From assembly GCF_022669015.1 (NCBI RefSeq), contig NZ_JAKKSL010000001.1:788059-852058 (forward strand): a stretch of DNA of 64,000 nucleotides, given 5' to 3'. A program made the translations under genes and the position numbers. Shown here piece after piece: positions 10,517 to 19,158 of this stretch. The stretch is from Colwellia maritima (GTDB taxonomy: Bacteria > Pseudomonadota > Gammaproteobacteria > Enterobacterales > Alteromonadaceae). Position 1 is the stretch's first letter; each line of letters opens with the position of its first letter. The notes under the pieces were generated by a model. The model was not told the DNA's origin. It ran no database searches and worked only from the letters and a program-made list of their open reading frames with translations.

Positions 10517-12433
10517 TTAGATTGAAGCCATTATTTCTTCAATTTTTTCTGCTATTTCTAGCCAAAGCATTTCACTTTCTTCAATGTTGTCTTTTAAATT
10601 TGCTTGCAGTTTTAACTGGGTTGTTAATTCACTTTTGCGATCAGCTTGATAGATCTCACTGTCACTCAATAATGCTTCAACTTTTGCTAACTCTGTTTGC
10701 CAAACATGTATTTGTTTCTCAAGTTTGTCAGACTCCTTGCGTAAGGGGGCCGATTTTTTGCGTAACTCAGCTTGTTGTTGACGTAATTGTTTTTTGTCTA
10801 ATCCTTTATCTACAATAACATTATTAGTACTACTAGATTCATTTTTTTGATTCGAGACCGTTTGTTTTTTATCTTCATTAAGCCATTGTTGATAATCATC
10901 AATATCACCGTTAAAGTCAGTAACACGACCGTTAGCTACCAGATAGAATTCATCTACACATGATTCAAGTAAAAATCTATCATGGGCAATTAATATTATC
11001 GCGCCGCCAAAGTCTTGTAATGCCATCACCAAGGCTTGACGCATTTCTAAATCTAAATGGTTGGTTGGTTCATCAAGTAGCAGTAATTGTGGTTTTTCTA
11101 AAACAATCAGTGCTAACACTAAGCGAGCTTTCTCACCACCAGACATATTAGTAACGGTTTCAAGCGCTTGATCGCCACTAAAACCAAATTTACCTAAAAA
11201 GCTTCTCGCGTTTGGCTCCCCCATGGCAGGTTTAGCACGAAGAATATGATCAACAGGGCTTGAGCCACTATGTAATTGCTCTAATTGATGCTGAGAAAAG
11301 TAGCCTATTGTTAATTCTTGCGCGCAATAACGTGCGCCATTAAGTAAGGCTATTTCACCCGCGAGAGATTTAATTAATGTTGATTTACCGCCATTTCTAC
11401 CTAATAACCCGATGCGGCTACCGGGTACTAAGGTTAAGCCAACATCATTGAGTATAATAGTGTCAGTGTTATAGCCACACTGACTTTCCGTTAAAGACAA
11501 TAAAGGGTAGGGTAAACTTTCAGGCTCTTCAAAACTAAAGGTGAACTGGCTATCAATATGCGCAGGGGCTAAGTTCGGCAGTTTTTCTAAACGCTTCAAA
11601 CGGCTTTGTGCTTGTTTTGCTTTACTGGCTTTGGCACGAAATCGGTCAACGAACGCAGTTAAATGTGCTGCTTCTTTTTGTTGCTTTTGGTATTGCACTT
11701 CTTGTTGCGCTAGATGTTCGGCACGTTGTCTTTCAAAGGCAGTATAATTGCCACTGTAAAGTTTGGCGTGTTGATGTTCTATATGCAAAATTTGGTTGAT
11801 TACAGTATCGAGAAAATCACGGTCATGTGAAATAAGTACCAAGGTACCTGTAAAGCGTTTAAGCCAACGTTGTAACCAAATTACGGCATCTAAATCTAAA
11901 TGGTTAGTTGGCTCATCAAGTAATAATAAATCAGCACGGCTAATTAATGCTTGCGCTAAATTTAAACGCATGCGCCAACCACCGGAAAAATCTTTTACGG
12001 GGTTGTTGAGTTGATTTTGTAGAAAGCCTAATCCGTGGAGTAACTCACCGGCTCTGGCGGGCAAACTATAACCGTTAATAGTATCTATTTTATTAATCAG
12101 AATTGCTTCTAAATTGCCGTCATCATTTTGTCGTGCCTCGTCTAATTGAGCTTCAAGTTGACGATACTCCTTATCGCCATCCATTACATAATCAAGGGCA
12201 GACTGCTCCAAAGAAGGGGTTTCTTGCTTTACCGTGGCTATTGACCAACTACTCGGTATACTTAAATCGCCTGCATCGGGTGCTAGCTCACCAAGAAATG
12301 CCGCGAAAAGAGACGATTTACCACAGCCATTACTGCCAACTAACCCCACTTTATGGTTGGGATGAATAGTGAAACTAGAGGCCGTAATTAGATTTTTTGC
12401 GCCTCTGTCTAGACTTAAATCGGCGGTAATCAA
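10517..12433 (-). CDS. yheS: ABC-F ATPase of the YheS type, second Walker A lacks one residue
   Basis: 638 residues, the length of E. coli YheS (637). ABC-F proteins act on the ribosome rather than as transporters. NBD1 has GSNGCGKSS, an LSGGW-type signature and LLLLDEPTNHLD; NBD2 has the signature MSGGEKARL and LLLLDEPTNHLD. A charged coiled coil forms the C-terminus. The start is TTG at 12433 behind AAGGAAAGAACA; it gives the MI start of the family. The second Walker A reads GRNGGKST where GRNGAGKST is expected, a 3-base deletion at about 11385 in what should be GGCGCCGGT. Confidence 0.85.
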   Translation of the reverse strand: MITADLSLDRGAKNLITASSFTIHPNHKVGLVGSNGCGKSSLFAAFLGELAPDAGDLSIPSSWSIATVKQETPSLEQSALDYVMDGDKEYRQLEAQLDEARQNDDGNLEAILINKIDTINGYSLPARAGELLHGLGFLQNQLNNPVKDFSGGWRMRLNLAQALISRADLLLLDEPTNHLDLDAVIWLQRWLKRFTGTLVLISHDRDFLDTVINQILHIEHQHAKLYSGNYTAFERQRAEHLAQQEVQYQKQQKEAAHLTAFVDRFRAKASKAKQAQSRLKRLEKLPNLAPAHIDSQFTFSFEEPESLPYPLLSLTESQCGYNTDTIILNDVGLTLVPGSRIGLLGRNGGKSTLIKSLAGEIALLNGARYCAQELTIGYFSQHQLEQLHSGSSPVDHILRAKPAMGEPNARSFLGKFGFSGDQALETVTNMSGGEKARLVLALIVLEKPQLLLLDEPTNHLDLEMRQALVMALQDFGGAIILIAHDRFLLESCVDEFYLVANGRVTDFNGDIDDYQQWLNEDKKQTVSNQKNESSSTNNVIVDKGLDKKQLRQQQAELRKKSAPLRKESDKLEKQIHVWQTELAKVEALLSDSEIYQADRKSELTTQLKLQANLKDNIEESEMLWLEIAEKIEEIMASI

Positions 12434-12587
12434 TGTTCTTTCCTTATATAAATCATGTGTAGAAAGTAAGTAAAATGGTGACTAAAAAAATACTCGTGCA
12501 TTGTCGCTTTTCCTGATACCACTATTCAAGGTAAAATAGCGAATATCCTGATTATTTTCCCTTAATTGATGAAGTAGAGTATTGCGA

Positions 12588-12791
12588 ATGACAAAGAAGC
12601 AGAAAAAACGTTTTATTGCGGGGGCTATTTGCCCAAAATGTAATGAGCAAGACACGATGGCGTTAACTAAAGAAGATGGCGTTGAAAAAGCGACGTGTGT
12701 GAGTTGCGGTGAAGAAATGACCCAAAGCGAACCGCAAGTTGAAGAAGTTGTGCGTCAACATGAGCAAGTTATTGGAGTGTTTAAACAATAA
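12588..12791 (+). CDS. yheV: YheV-family zinc-ribbon protein
   Basis: 67 residues with two CxxC pairs (CPKCNEQD and CVSCGEE) that form a zinc ribbon, an N-terminal basic patch (KKQKKRF) and GAICP as in the family. Function is unknown; in E. coli it is encoded between slyX and kefB near yheS, matching its place here. I chose ATG 12588; TTG 12582 would add two residues. Confidence 0.8.
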   Translation: MTKKQKKRFIAGAICPKCNEQDTMALTKEDGVEKATCVSCGEEMTQSEPQVEEVVRQHEQVIGVFKQ

Positions 12792-12914
12792 CGACACACA
12801 TGTATATAAAAATTAAACCTAAATATACTCACAAATAACAGTCATCACAATGAGTTAACGTGATAGCGTTTTAAATTATTCATAGGATTCAGTTTTGAAA
12901 AATGATACTGTTTT

Positions 12915-13463
12915 ATGAAGAATTATCCATTAGGTATGGGCTCGATGTTTGAAAATAGTGAATACCTAAAAAAATCGATAACACTGAATTTTTTTACTCA
13001 ATTTATTTTAACAGTCGTTATTTTGCAGTTAGTTGTTTATGTTTTACAAGCTAACTTCTCAGCCATAATCCAAGGTAGTATCACCCATGCTGTAGGGTTG
13101 CTCTATAGTATGGTAGATTCTTCTATTGTAATTGATGGTAATCTATTGATTCATCAAGATTCTCTTGGTTTTTTGATTGTGGATAATAGTTGCACAGGGT
13201 TAATGCTTCTTGCTAGTGTATGTTCCGCTATCATAGCGTTTGAACATACATGGCACGTTAAAGTTAAAATGATTCTCATCGCAATATTCATTTTACAGTG
13301 TGAGAATATTGTGAGGATCGCGCATTTACTGTATGTAGTAAAAAATCAAAATAGTGCTTTTGATATGTTTCATTTATATATTTGGCAAGCCATAAATTTT
13401 GCTACGGCATTAGTTGTTATATTAGGTCTAGATAAAAAGTTTAAAGGAAATCGTTGTATATGA
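12915..13463 (+). CDS. xrtH: Exosortase, XrtH-like
   Basis: 182-residue multi-pass membrane protein of the exosortase/archaeosortase family, cysteine transpeptidases that process C-terminal sorting signals at the cytoplasmic membrane. The catalytic triad is visible: Cys93 in DNSCTGLMLL, Arg134 in CENIVRIAHLL and His153 in FDMFHLYIW, with hydrophobic segments between them. The short length suits XrtH rather than the longer XrtA. Its TGA overlaps the ATG of the next gene (ATGA), so the two are translationally coupled. The subtype call rests on size and on the neighbour's tail, and is less sure than the family. Confidence 0.8.
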   Translation: MKNYPLGMGSMFENSEYLKKSITLNFFTQFILTVVILQLVVYVLQANFSAIIQGSITHAVGLLYSMVDSSIVIDGNLLIHQDSLGFLIVDNSCTGLMLLASVCSAIIAFEHTWHVKVKMILIAIFILQCENIVRIAHLLYVVKNQNSAFDMFHLYIWQAINFATALVVILGLDKKFKGNRCI

Positions 13464-13645
13464 TTATTATTAAGTGGTTTGTTGCTGTCATAATACTGAT
13501 GCTTTTCTCATTCAATGCACTTGCTGCCGGTGGCGGAGGCGGGGGAGGTGGCGCTGTGACTGGTTCAACCGTACCCTCAATGAACCTTAGTTTACAAATT
13601 GCTATGATTATTTTTGTTGCCTACCTTTACCGTAAAAGAAAATAA
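13460..13645 (+). CDS. Tiny Gly-rich protein with a sorting-type C-terminus, likely exosortase substrate
   Basis: 61 residues: N-terminal hydrophobic signal ending in ALAA, a run of eight Gly, a short AVTGST linker, then VPSM, a hydrophobic helix and RKRK. This has the layout of an exosortase tail; VPSMN resembles the IPTL motif recognised by XrtH. There is almost no mature domain between the signal and the tail, so cutting would leave a peptide of roughly 15 residues. I recall a family named midcut-by-XrtH with this description, but could not check it. The ATG at 13460 overlaps the exosortase stop, with AAAGGAAAT upstream. Confidence 0.75.
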   Translation: MIIIKWFVAVIILMLFSFNALAAGGGGGGGGAVTGSTVPSMNLSLQIAMIIFVAYLYRKRK

Positions 13646-13673
13646 CCGCACGTTTTCTGGATAAAAAATAGCA

Positions 13674-15260
13674 GTGTTAACCCGAACTCAAGCCGAACCG
13701 TCTGAGAATAAGAAAAAGCAATGCTTTGATCTGGTAATGGCGTTCACCACCGTTGCCTTATTTTACTTTGCCTTTCCAAGTGGTGGATTGGGTGATTTAG
13801 CATGGCTTACTTTAGTGCCTGTTGTCATTGCGTTGAACAATAGCTCGGGCAGAAATGCATTTTTTTTAGGCCTACTGGCAGCCACGCTAGGTTGGATGTG
13901 CAGTATTTGGTGGGCGATTAATGGTATTTCTGAAATAACATCCACGCAGGCGAACCTTGTCATTCCATTTGTTTTTATTTTCTGCTTTTTATCTGCACTT
14001 CCCTATGCCATTGCTTGTTGGTTTCATGTTCGTCTTAAGTCGGGATATTCAGTCGTTGGGGCACTAAGCTCTGCTGTTATTTTTACGGTACTCGTGAATT
14101 ATATACCGCATATTTTGCCCGGTAATTTAGCTCATGCGTTATACAAAAGGCCTTTGTTTATTCAATTGGCGGATGTTGGTGGTGTACCGTTAGTTTTTTA
14201 TATTATCCATTGTATAAATTTTCTTTTAGCAAATGCTATTACTTTGGTTAAAACCAATAGGCGTCAATCGCAAGGCTGTCTATTGTTAGCGATAACGTTA
14301 TTTTTTGCTAATATTGCCTATGGTGACTATCGACTTTCGCAATCACAAGTATTTGATGGTAAAGCAGGAAAGACACTCCACATTGCCATGCTGCAGCCCA
14401 ATATTGATATTAAAAACAGAACACGTAACGACTGGAAAACTCAGCAAACACTACTAACGCCAGTGTTAGATACACTTGAACAAAATCAGAATGTAGACCT
14501 TGTTGTTTTTCCCGAGGTACCGGTTCCTATTTCTTATCAATATTACCCTGAAGATAAACTGTATTTTGAAAAGCACTTACCAAGCAAAACATTGCTTATG
14601 ACCACGATAAAACCGGCTAATAACCATTTTGAAAGTGATATCAATGAAAACGGTAGTTACTTTAACACTATGGAGCTAATTGCGCATAAGCGTGTAACAC
14701 AAGAATACAGCAAACAAGTGTTATTACCCTTTGGTGAATACATTCCCTTTCAAAAAAGTATGCCTTGGCTAAAAGATCTGTTTCCTTATGCTCCTAATTA
14801 CAAACCTGGTAACCAAAGCACTTTATTAACAATAAAAAATAATGATAATGTTATTCACGTTATTCCGCTGATTTGCTATGAAGCTGTATTTACAGAGATT
14901 GTAGGTAACGGTGTTAAAAAAGGTGGAGAGATACTTATCAATAGTTCTAATGATGACTGGTTTGCTCATATTGCCGGCAAAAATACACATTATGCCTTAG
15001 CACTTTTTAGAACGATAGAATTTAGAAAGTACTTGGTGAGAACGACCAATACAGGGGTCAGCGGTATTATTACCCCATATGGTCGATTGCTTGATTCCTC
15101 TAAAATCGACGATAATATTCTTGGCTATTCTATTAATGAAATAGAGATTCAGCCAATAACAAGTTTTTATTCACAATATCCCAATTTGATCAAATACTTA
15201 TTTATGTCTCTGGCATTGGTAATTGTATTGTTCGGCAGGAAATCAAATGTTAGAAATTAA
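13674..15260 (+). CDS. Apolipoprotein N-acyltransferase-like protein (Lnt paralogue)
   Basis: About 528 residues: N-terminal membrane segments (to about residue 215) and a periplasmic carbon-nitrogen hydrolase domain. The catalytic triad is complete: Glu281 (VVFPEVPVP), Lys347 (YSKQVLLPFGEYIP) and Cys401 (ICYEAVF), with spacing close to E. coli Lnt (267/335/387). NSSNDDWF and RTTNTGVSGI are also kept. Lnt moves an acyl chain to the N-terminal Cys of lipoproteins. The housekeeping lnt is usually beside ybeX/ybeY; here the neighbours are an exosortase, ACP and ketoacyl synthase, so this looks like a dedicated paralogue with a different acceptor (inference). Start is GTG 13674; ATG 13737 is possible. 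Confidence 0.82.
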   Translation: MLTRTQAEPSENKKKQCFDLVMAFTTVALFYFAFPSGGLGDLAWLTLVPVVIALNNSSGRNAFFLGLLAATLGWMCSIWWAINGISEITSTQANLVIPFVFIFCFLSALPYAIACWFHVRLKSGYSVVGALSSAVIFTVLVNYIPHILPGNLAHALYKRPLFIQLADVGGVPLVFYIIHCINFLLANAITLVKTNRRQSQGCLLLAITLFFANIAYGDYRLSQSQVFDGKAGKTLHIAMLQPNIDIKNRTRNDWKTQQTLLTPVLDTLEQNQNVDLVVFPEVPVPISYQYYPEDKLYFEKHLPSKTLLMTTIKPANNHFESDINENGSYFNTMELIAHKRVTQEYSKQVLLPFGEYIPFQKSMPWLKDLFPYAPNYKPGNQSTLLTIKNNDNVIHVIPLICYEAVFTEIVGNGVKKGGEILINSSNDDWFAHIAGKNTHYALALFRTIEFRKYLVRTTNTGVSGIITPYGRLLDSSKIDDNILGYSINEIEIQPITSFYSQYPNLIKYLFMSLALVIVLFGRKSNVRN

Positions 15261-15513
15261 AGAAAAAATAGAAGAAATTATTGCAGAATATACCGAAATG
15301 CCATCGCATGAATTTTACCAAGCGAGTAGTTTTGCAGAGCTTAATATTGACTCATTATCAGTGGTTGAAATTATTTTTGATATCGAAGAAGCCTTTGATA
15401 TCAAAATACCAAATGAAGTTGACTTGCAAAAAGACGGTTTTGACTGCAATAGTTTTGTAGGGGTTTTAGCTATTGTTACTGCACTTATTGAAAAAGAGTC
15501 GCACGATGACTGA
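15247..15513 (+). CDS. Acyl carrier protein, dedicated
   Basis: 88 residues, acidic and helical, with the phosphopantetheine site Asp35-Ser36-Leu37 in NIDSLSVVE. It is distinct from housekeeping AcpP (which has ADSLD and is next to fabF/fabD). ATG 15247 overlaps the end of the Lnt-like gene by 14 bp, and its stop overlaps the next gene by 8 bp, so it belongs to the same transcript and probably carries the acyl chain made by the next enzyme. Confidence 0.85.
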   Translation: MLEIKEKIEEIIAEYTEMPSHEFYQASSFAELNIDSLSVVEIIFDIEEAFDIKIPNEVDLQKDGFDCNSFVGVLAIVTALIEKESHDD

Positions 15514-16727
15514 ACAAATTGTTGTGACCGGCATGGGGTGTATTTCAGCTGCAGGTAATAGTATACCTGAATTTGGAAAAACGATTTTTTCTACGCAGCC
15601 GACGAATAATACAATGGGAGAAATTAGTTTATTCAAGACGGATGACCATACCAATTATATTGCCGCCGAAGTTAAAGATTATATCAGTGAGCAGCACTTT
15701 TCAAAAAATGAACTTAAATTGCTCGATAGGTTTGCACAATTTGCGCTTATATCCGCGCAAGAAGCGATTACCGATGCAGCACTTGATTTCACAACGGTAA
15801 ATCCACAACGTATTAGTGTTGTGCACGGCTCTAGTATTGGTGGTCAACAAACAATAGAAACTGCTTACGCACAATTATTTGAACAAGGAAAAACTCGAAC
15901 TCATCCGTTTACGGTACCTAAATTGTTACCTAGTGCCGGCGCAAGTCAAATATCAATGAAGTTTGGCATTAAGGGACCAACCTTTTCTACTTCGTCTGCT
16001 TGTTCCTCCTCTGGGCATGCCATTGCCATGGCGGCGCTGATGTTACGCAGTAATTTGATTGATGTCGCGATAGTGGGAGGTGCTGAAGCCTGTATTACGA
16101 AAGGCAATTTTATGGCATGGGATGGTCTTAGAGTATTATCAACTGATACATGTCGCCCTTTTTCTTTAGACCGAAGTGGTTTAGTGATAGGTGAAGGTGC
16201 AGGCACCTTAATTTTAGAGCGGGAAATACACGCGCGTGAAAAGAGGGGCAAAAATATACGCTAAGCTTTCAGGTATTGGTATGAGCTCTGATGCTCATAA
16301 CGCGGTTCAGCCGTTATCTGAAGGCGCAGAGCAGGCAATGAAAGCCGCTCTGGATGATGCAAAGTTAACAAGCTCGGATGTTGATTATATCAATGCGCAC
16401 GGCTCAGGAACATTACAAAATGATAAAACTGAAAGCCAAGCAATTAATACGGTGTTTTCAGAGGCGATAAGCGCACCATTCGTTTCATCAACAAAGTCGA
16501 TTCATGGGCATATGTTAGGTGCAGGAGCCGTTGTTGAAGTAATTGCTTCAATTCTTGCGATACAAAATCAAACAGTTCCTCCCACAACCAACTTTACCCA
16601 ACTTGATCCATTGTGTTCAATCAACTTGGTTTCAAACCAACCTGTTCAAGCTAAAATCAAGCGGATTTTAAGCAATTCATTTGCTTTTGGTGGGTTGAAT
16701 GTGTCTTTAATTTTTGAAACCATCTAG
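15506..16727 (+). CDS. Beta-ketoacyl-ACP synthase, FabF-like, frame broken
   Basis: Thiolase-fold condensing enzyme, about 407 residues when joined. Cys166 in STSSACSSSGHA is the nucleophile; the two His are in NAHGSGTLQND and KSIHGHMLGAG, giving the Cys-His-His triad of elongating KAS enzymes. The frame slips at about 16240-16255 in GAAAAGAGGGGC, where one more A would restore EKRGAKIY. Expected partner is the ACP encoded just upstream. Together they suggest a local acyl chain or modified fatty acid supply for the cassette. Specificity cannot be read. Confidence 0.82.
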
Positions 16728-16759
16728 TGTTGAAAAGTTGGTGTAGCAATGTTGGTTTA

Positions 16760-17002
16760 TCAATAATGCGGTGGTGGAGGCTCAACGTCATCTTTACCTG
16801 AAGATAAGCTGCCGGCATCTTTTAAGCGGTTAGCAACTAATTGAATTTGTGCCTTTAATTCAGAAAGTTGTGTTTGATGCACGGCTAATTCTTCACTGAG
16901 TTGCTCAATAACATCGTCTTGAAAAAGATTGCGCGATTCAAGGGCATCAATACGCTCTTCAAGAATTTTTCTGTCGCTTTGTGTCTGCGTAGTTAAAGTC
17001 AT
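16760..17002 (-). CDS. slyX: SlyX family protein
   Basis: 80 residues, mostly one coiled coil (ERIDALESRNLFQDDVIEQL) ending in the characteristic EPPPPHY. The role is unknown. In many gammaproteobacteria slyX is close to fkpA and slyD, as here with fkpA. Its ATG directly follows the stop of the WD40 gene. Confidence 0.88.
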   Translation of the reverse strand: MTLTTQTQSDRKILEERIDALESRNLFQDDVIEQLSEELAVHQTQLSELKAQIQLVANRLKDAGSLSSGKDDVEPPPPHY

Positions 17003-18034
17003 TTATTTTGTTTTCATCGGAAGTTGCCAAAGCTCAGCATAGCCAGACGAGCTTTCAGTTAATAAGGTGTTATTATCGCTAAATGCGACACTATACACAA
17101 CTACCCCCGTAGGTATTTTTGCTTCTTTGGGCGTAACATGCCATTTAGTGGTACGTTTGCCTGTCGCAATATCCCATATACTCACTTTGCTACTAGCAGC
17201 ACCCGTGACTAACGTTGTACCGTCAGGAGAAAAACGGACCGAGCTAAACACTTCTTGGCGTTTAGTTCCCTGTAGGGTGCTGATTAATTTGCCAGTCTTT
17301 AAATCCCAAATATGTGCAGATTTCATACTGTCGGCAGAAAAGGCAAACCGACCTAATGGATCTAATGCAACTTTAGAAACTCTTGAGGTATGATTGAATT
17401 GATAAATCACTTGCCCAGATTTTGTATCCCAAACGTAAGCTATAAAATCATTGCCACCTGACATGGCCACTCTACCATTAGGCATCATATCAACGGTGTT
17501 AATTTTTTCTGTATGACCCAAAAACTCTAAACGTCTTCCTGTATCTACTGCAACATGTACCACAGTACCATTGCCTTTGCCGATAAGTAAGTAATCACCA
17601 TTATTACTCACCGCAATATCACGAATGTTAGATTCTCGAACTTTCCAATAACCTTCAGAGTGTCCTGTTTTTATATTCCACAGTGCAAAATTTTCTCTAC
17701 TTGCTGTTAGCGCATGGCTGTTGTTGTCACTTATATCAATGGCTAATACTAAATTATCACTGCTGTCTTGCTGTTGAGACCATTGATAAATCAGTGCATT
17801 TTTATCTAAATCCCAAGCACTAATACCGTGGTGTATCGATGAACTAACACTCCATTTGCCATCGTTAGAAATATCAGCAGCATAACTGCCTTCAATTGAA
17901 TGTTGATAACGTTGCAAAGGTTTGGTTGTTAAGGGGGAGCAAGCTTGTAAAAATAACATTGCTAAAAGGCTAGTTACCGATAACACGGTAGCAGTTAAGC
18001 GGTGTTTTTTAGTCTTTGAAAAATTAAGCAACAT
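17003..18034 (-). CDS. WD40-repeat lipoprotein
   Basis: 343 residues. A basic start and hydrophobic segment lead to the lipobox LQAC (Cys32), so the protein is probably lipid-anchored. The rest is a beta-propeller with about six or seven WD-type blades, several ending in W-D or similar (SAWDLDK, ALWNIKTG, YVWDTKSG, HIWDLKTG, SIWDIATG, ELWQLP). Such propellers are binding platforms and the partner is unknown. It is transcribed into slyX and away from fkpA. Confidence 0.8.
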   Translation of the reverse strand: MLLNFSKTKKHRLTATVLSVTSLLAMLFLQACSPLTTKPLQRYQHSIEGSYAADISNDGKWSVSSSIHHGISAWDLDKNALIYQWSQQQDSSDNLVLAIDISDNNSHALTASRENFALWNIKTGHSEGYWKVRESNIRDIAVSNNGDYLLIGKGNGTVVHVAVDTGRRLEFLGHTEKINTVDMMPNGRVAMSGGNDFIAYVWDTKSGQVIYQFNHTSRVSKVALDPLGRFAFSADSMKSAHIWDLKTGKLISTLQGTKRQEVFSSVRFSPDGTTLVTGAASSKVSIWDIATGKRTTKWHVTPKEAKIPTGVVVYSVAFSDNNTLLTESSSGYAELWQLPMKTK

Positions 18035-18209
18035 ATTAATACTTTTTTATTTGAGCATTTCTCGTTAGTATAAGGCGTTTTTTTAAATTGTTTAACTTTA
18101 TCTTTGATTTACTTGCACAATAGAGAGTAAAAGCGTCAATAGAAAGTAAAAACTAAAATAATAGATGGATTGGGGGATTCTCCAATTATGATTTTTTACG
18201 GAGAAATAA

Positions 18210-18986
18210 ATGAAATTTTTTAAACCCACTTTAGTTGCTGTTGCATTATTTGCTGTTGTCGGTTGTCAAGAAGGCGCTAAAAAGGAAGAAGTCAAAGCAC
18301 CAGTATTAGACACACAAATTCAAAAGCAAGCTTATGGATTAGGTGCATCGATTGGTATGTATATGCAACGCAATTTAGATGAGCATGACAAACTAGGTTT
18401 AGCGTTAGACAAAGAATTAATCGTACGAGGCTTTGTTGATAGTATTAACGACAAATCAGCCATTGAAAAAGAAGAAATCAAAGCCTTGATGATGAGCCTT
18501 GATGAAACAATGAAAACTAAACAACAAGAAATGGCGTTAAAAGCATCTGAAAGTAGTTTAGCCGAAGGACAAAAGTACTTAGAAGAAAACGCTAAGAAAG
18601 AAGGCGTAATGGTTACTGAATCTGGTATTCAATATGAAGTACTTACCGCTGCTGAAGGTGATAAACCAAAGAAAGCAACGGATACGGTGAAAGTACATTA
18701 TAAAGGAACGTTTTTAAATGGTGAAACTTTTGACAGTTCATATGACCGTGGCGAACCTGCTGTATTTCCTCTAAACCGTGTAATTAGTGGTTGGACTGAA
18801 GGCGTACAATTAATGTCAGTTGGTTCTAAATTCAAGTTCACTATCCCTTCTGATTTAGCCTATGGACCAAATGGTAATCCGCCACGAATTCCTGGAAATT
18901 CAGTATTACAATTTGAAATTGAATTATTAGAGATTCAAAAAAGCGAGCCGGCTCCACAAGTAGGCGATACACCTGCAGAACAATAA
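18210..18986 (+). CDS. fkpA: FKBP-type peptidyl-prolyl isomerase FkpA
   Basis: 258 residues. Signal with lipobox VVGC (Cys19), then a helical dimerisation domain (about 35-130) and an FKBP domain (about 145-245) with VKVHYKGTFLNG, FDSSYDRGEP, VISGWTEGVQLM and IPSDLAYG. It catalyses cis-trans isomerisation at proline and acts as a chaperone in the envelope. E. coli FkpA is soluble in the periplasm, so the lipobox is a difference. RBS ACGGAG precedes ATG 18210. Confidence 0.88.
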   Translation: MKFFKPTLVAVALFAVVGCQEGAKKEEVKAPVLDTQIQKQAYGLGASIGMYMQRNLDEHDKLGLALDKELIVRGFVDSINDKSAIEKEEIKALMMSLDETMKTKQQEMALKASESSLAEGQKYLEENAKKEGVMVTESGIQYEVLTAAEGDKPKKATDTVKVHYKGTFLNGETFDSSYDRGEPAVFPLNRVISGWTEGVQLMSVGSKFKFTIPSDLAYGPNGNPPRIPGNSVLQFEIELLEIQKSEPAPQVGDTPAEQ

Positions 18987-19041
18987 ACCTTATTGATTCG
19001 CCTAGGTAGTAATATAACTAGGGGAGAAATAACGACTTTAG

Positions 19042-19075
19042 AAGTCACTAACGAGTTATTGTTAGTGACTTTTTT
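19042..19075 (+). terminator. Intrinsic terminator after fkpA
   Basis: Stem AAGTCACTAAC / GTTAGTGACTT (19042-19052 with 19061-19071), 8-base loop, followed by a run of five T. Confidence 0.85.
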
Positions 19076-19158
19076 GTTGAATGTGAATCATATCTCAGTG
19101 CCATGAAACGCAAATAAAGTGTATACTCCATCATTATAATCTTTTTATTATCCCTCAC

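Noticed and set aside
13674..15260. Housekeeping lnt
   Set aside because: The neighbours are not ybeX/ybeY and the gene sits in the exosortase cassette, so a paralogue is likelier.
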